NCBI GenBank assembly: GCA_937858165.1
Contig: CALLZA010000943.1
Coordinates: forward strand, 1-6,990
Reading direction: 5' to 3'
Length of the DNA stretch: 6,990 nucleotides
DNA from: an uncultured Ardenticatenia bacterium
GTDB lineage: Bacteria > Chloroflexota > Anaerolineae > Promineifilales > Promineifilaceae
Shown here: piece by piece, positions 5,192 to 6,990 of the stretch
Layout: the number at the start of each line of letters is the position of its first letter
Position numbering within the stretch: the stretch's first letter is position 1
Notes under the pieces: generated by a model
What the model was told of the DNA's origin: nothing
Seen by the model: only the letters and a program-made list of their open reading frames with translations
Database searches by the model: none
Program-made: the position numbers and the translations under genes

Positions 5192-5209
5192 GTTGGCCGA
5201 CAAAACGGC
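5182..5209 (+). repeat. Second inverted repeat overlapping the tRNA terminator, in the gpmI leader
   Basis: GCCGTTTT (from 5182) and AAAACGGC (5202-5209) are perfect inverted arms, and GT/AC (5192-5193, 5200-5201) adds two inner pairs around a TGGCCG loop, leaving two unpaired Ts. This stem uses the 3' arm and T-run of the terminator, so in a read-through RNA it would compete with the terminator stem. It ends 8 nt before the gpmI ribosome site. Confidence 0.4.
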
Positions 5210-5233
5210 TGACGACCAAGGAGCGTAGACAGC

Positions 5234-6730
5234 ATGAAAGCCTATAAACCCGTAGCCCTCATCATCCTCGATGGCTGGGGCATTCGCGAGAAGGAGCACG
5301 GCAACGCCGTGGCGCAGGCCAAGACGCCGAACTACGACCGCTGGCTGCGCGAGTTGGAGCGGTCGATCGTCGATGCCTCCGGTGAGGCGGTCGGGCTACC
5401 CGACGGCCAGATGGGCAACTCCGAGGTGGGCCACCTGAATCTGGGGGCGGGGCGCATCATCTATCAGGACTTGACGCGCATCAATCTGGCCATAGCTCGC
5501 GGCACCTTCTTCGAGAACCAGACGCTGGTCACGTCGCTGGAGGGGCTGAAGATGCGTGGTGGCAAGTTGCATCTCATCGGTCTGTTCGGCGAGGGGGGCG
5601 TGCATAGTCACAGTAAGCACATGTACGCGCTGTTGCAGATGGCCGAGCGCTACGGCATCGAGCCGATCCTCCACATCATCACCGACGGCCGCGACACCCC
5701 GCCGGAAAGCGCCCTGGGATATGCCCTGAAGCTGGAGGAGTATCTGTCGCAACACCCGGGCATTGTGGCCTCGGTCAGTGGGCGCTACTACACCATGGAC
5801 CGCGACAAGCGTTGGGCGCGCACCGAGATGGGCTACCGCGACATCGTGCTGCACGAAGGGCATCGCGGCGAAGCAGGCGGGCCGGAGCGTACCGCGCCGT
5901 CGCTTAGCGCCGCGCTGCGCTTGTCGTATGCCGAGGGCATCACCGACGAGTTTGTCCTGCCTGTGGCCATCGACGTGGGCGACCGCGACGTGCTCATCGA
6001 GCCGGGCGACACGGTCATCTTCTATAACTTCCGCGCCGACCGCGTGCGCCAGATCGTCACCGCCTTTGCCTTTCCCGACTTTGTGGGCTTCGAGCGGCTC
6101 TACGTGCCCGATCTAGAGTTGATCACGATGACCTCCTACGAGTCGAGCTATCCGGTTAAGGTTCTCTTCCCCGAGGTGGAAATCACCAATCCGCTGGCCG
6201 AAGTGCTCAGTAACCACGGTTGCCGCCAGCTTCACGCCGCCGAGACGGAGAAGTACGCCCACGTGACCTACTTCTTCAACGGCGGGCGCGAAACCCCCTT
6301 CGAGGGGGAGACGCGCCACCTGGAGCCGTCGCCCAAGGTGGCGACGTACGATCTGCAGCCGGAGATGAGCGCCCGCCCGCTGGTGGACAAGGTTATCGAG
6401 CGTGTGCGCGAAGGCGACGACGACTTCATCCTAGTCAACTTCGCCAACCCCGACATGGTCGGCCACACCGGTGTGTTGGCGGCGGGCATTAAGGCGGTCG
6501 AGACGGTGGACGAGTGCGCCGGGCGGCTGGTGGCGGCCATCAACGCCAAGGGGGGCGTAGCGATTGTCACCGCCGACCACGGCAACTGCGAGCGCATGAT
6601 CGACGAGAAGACGGGCGAGCCTCACACCTATCACACAACGCAGCCCGTGTCGCTGTTCGTCATCGGCGATCAGTACTACGACCTGCGCCCCCGCGGCATC
6701 CTGGCCGACGTCTCGCCGACCATACTGCAC
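5234..6730 (+). CDS. gpmI: 2,3-bisphosphoglycerate-independent phosphoglycerate mutase, 3' end missing
   Basis: Interconverts 3- and 2-phosphoglycerate in glycolysis/gluconeogenesis through a phosphoserine and two metal ions (usually Mn). The genuine sequence covers 499 residues of a family usually about 510-515 long. Visible: metal ligand Asp13 (LDGWG); nucleophile Ser63 in GQMGNSEVGH; GGVHSHSKHM (121-130); DGRDTPP (151-157); DRDKRW (189-194); NFRADR (265-270); Lys340 (ETEKYAHVTYF); the second metal site in NPDMVGHTG (Asp407, His411); TADHGN (Asp448, His449); and HTYHTT (His467). The ATG follows AAGGAG (5218-5223) by 10 nt. The reading frame stays open to a TAG at 6770-6772, but residues after His499 are translated adapter. 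The true C-terminus, about 12-16 residues after ADVSPTILH, is absent because the contig breaks there, not because the gene is mutated. Confidence 0.97.
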
Positions 6731-6796
6731 CTGTCTCTTATACACATCTCCGAGCCCACGAGACCGTACTAGATCTCGTATGCCGTCTTCTGCTTG
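6731..6796 (+). other. Nextera transposase adapter + i7 index + Illumina P7 (artefact)
   Basis: The genomic sequence stops at 6730. From 6731 to 6749 it is the reverse complement of the Tn5 mosaic end (CTGTCTCTTATACACATCT). 6750-6764 is the Nextera read-2 tail CCGAGCCCACGAGAC. 6765-6772 is an 8-nt index, CGTACTAG, which I recall as i7 index N702. 6773-6796 is the 24-nt P7 flow-cell sequence beginning ATCTCGTATGCC and ending CTGCTTG. The order and lengths are exactly those of an Illumina read running off a short Nextera insert. It is not part of the organism. Confidence 0.99.
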
Positions 6797-6840
6797 AAAA
6801 AAAAAAAAAATATATATAAAAATAAAAAAAAAAAAAAAAT
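6797..6840 (+). other. A-rich run after the adapter (base-calling artefact)
   Basis: Fourteen As follow the P7 end directly, then TATATATA and, after a short A-rich stretch, sixteen more As. Runs of A after the P7 end are what four-colour Illumina instruments report when the template is exhausted and no signal remains. It is not a poly(A) tail or genomic repeat. Confidence 0.93.
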
Positions 6841-6990
6841 ACATCATATGACATCTGCAACATGAGACAACAGCTCGCATGCTTCTGTACATGAGAATAC
6901 TGACGTATAATAACCGACTCCGACTGCACTCGGTTCCTACTATATGCTCTAATTACAATTCAGTCAACAACTGCAGACCATATATAGCAT
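6841..6990. other. AT-rich noise at the contig end (no genomic content)
   Basis: No gene, RNA or recognisable element. The composition is much more AT-rich than the roughly 60-65% GC of the rest of the window, and every short open frame through it starts or ends in the adapter. Being continuous with the exhausted-template run, it is best read as random low-quality calls at the end of one long read. Confidence 0.85.

Noticed and set aside
6731..6749. Tn5/IS50-like mosaic end as a natural mobile element
   Set aside because: It is followed at once by the Nextera tail, index and P7, so it comes from library tagmentation, not a transposon in the genome.
6797..6840. Possible poly(A) tail, AT-rich origin or simple repeat
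   Set aside because: Its position immediately after the last base of P7 makes it an exhausted-template base-calling artefact.
6431..6929. Minus-strand open frames with poly-Phe and QAEDGIRD/RRRHTRSS-like peptides
   Set aside because: These are translations of the A-rich run and Nextera/P7 adapter read backwards, continuing antisense into gpmI. They are not genes.
1..6990. CRISPR array, phage, integrase, toxin-antitoxin or defence system
   Set aside because: I searched both strands by eye and found no regularly spaced repeats and no such protein motifs.

Overview
The window reads as the end of a contig from a high-GC bacterium, most likely a member of the Chloroflexota (Anaerolineae/Caldilineae-like). 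That placement is an inference from overall protein flavour: a deoxynucleoside kinase, a DUF1294 protein, a Thr/Ser-rich lipoprotein with a WSDGSLGCP domain, and phosphoglycerate mutase of the GpmI type. Two genes start with TTG, and the tRNA does not encode CCA. No marker here fixes the genus.

Layout. Positions 1-167 hold no gene but a very G-rich tract. A deoxynucleoside kinase (minus strand, 168-806) is transcribed away from a small four-cysteine protein of unknown function (978-1289). The 171-bp gap between them carries a GTGACAAAT/ATTTGTCAC inverted repeat and a plausible promoter for the kinase. The small gene ends in a strong intrinsic terminator (1313-1365). Four minus-strand genes follow, read from 4240 down to 1377: isoaspartyl peptidase/L-asparaginase, a small HIT-fold protein whose catalytic histidine is replaced by lysine, a zinc alcohol dehydrogenase 10 bp behind it, and a DUF1294 membrane protein. 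A terminator-like hairpin lies between the asparaginase and the HIT gene, so the HIT-ADH pair may be a separate or attenuated unit.

To the right, on the plus strand, come a secreted lipoprotein (4453-4980) and tRNA-Asn(GTT) at 5076-5147. The tRNA has fully consensus -35 and -10 boxes and an intrinsic terminator. Last is gpmI (5234 onward), the cofactor-independent phosphoglycerate mutase of glycolysis. The genes are mostly unrelated housekeeping or peripheral metabolism, and I see no multi-gene system, mobile element, CRISPR array or phage signal.

The most striking feature is not biological. At 6731 gpmI changes abruptly into a complete Nextera transposase/P7 sequencing adapter with its 8-nt index (6731-6796), then an A-rich run and about 150 nt of AT-rich noise up to 6990. 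Everything from 6731 onward is library and base-calling artefact. The last 12-16 residues of GpmI are missing, and the apparent C-terminal peptide SLIHISEPTRPY is translated adapter.
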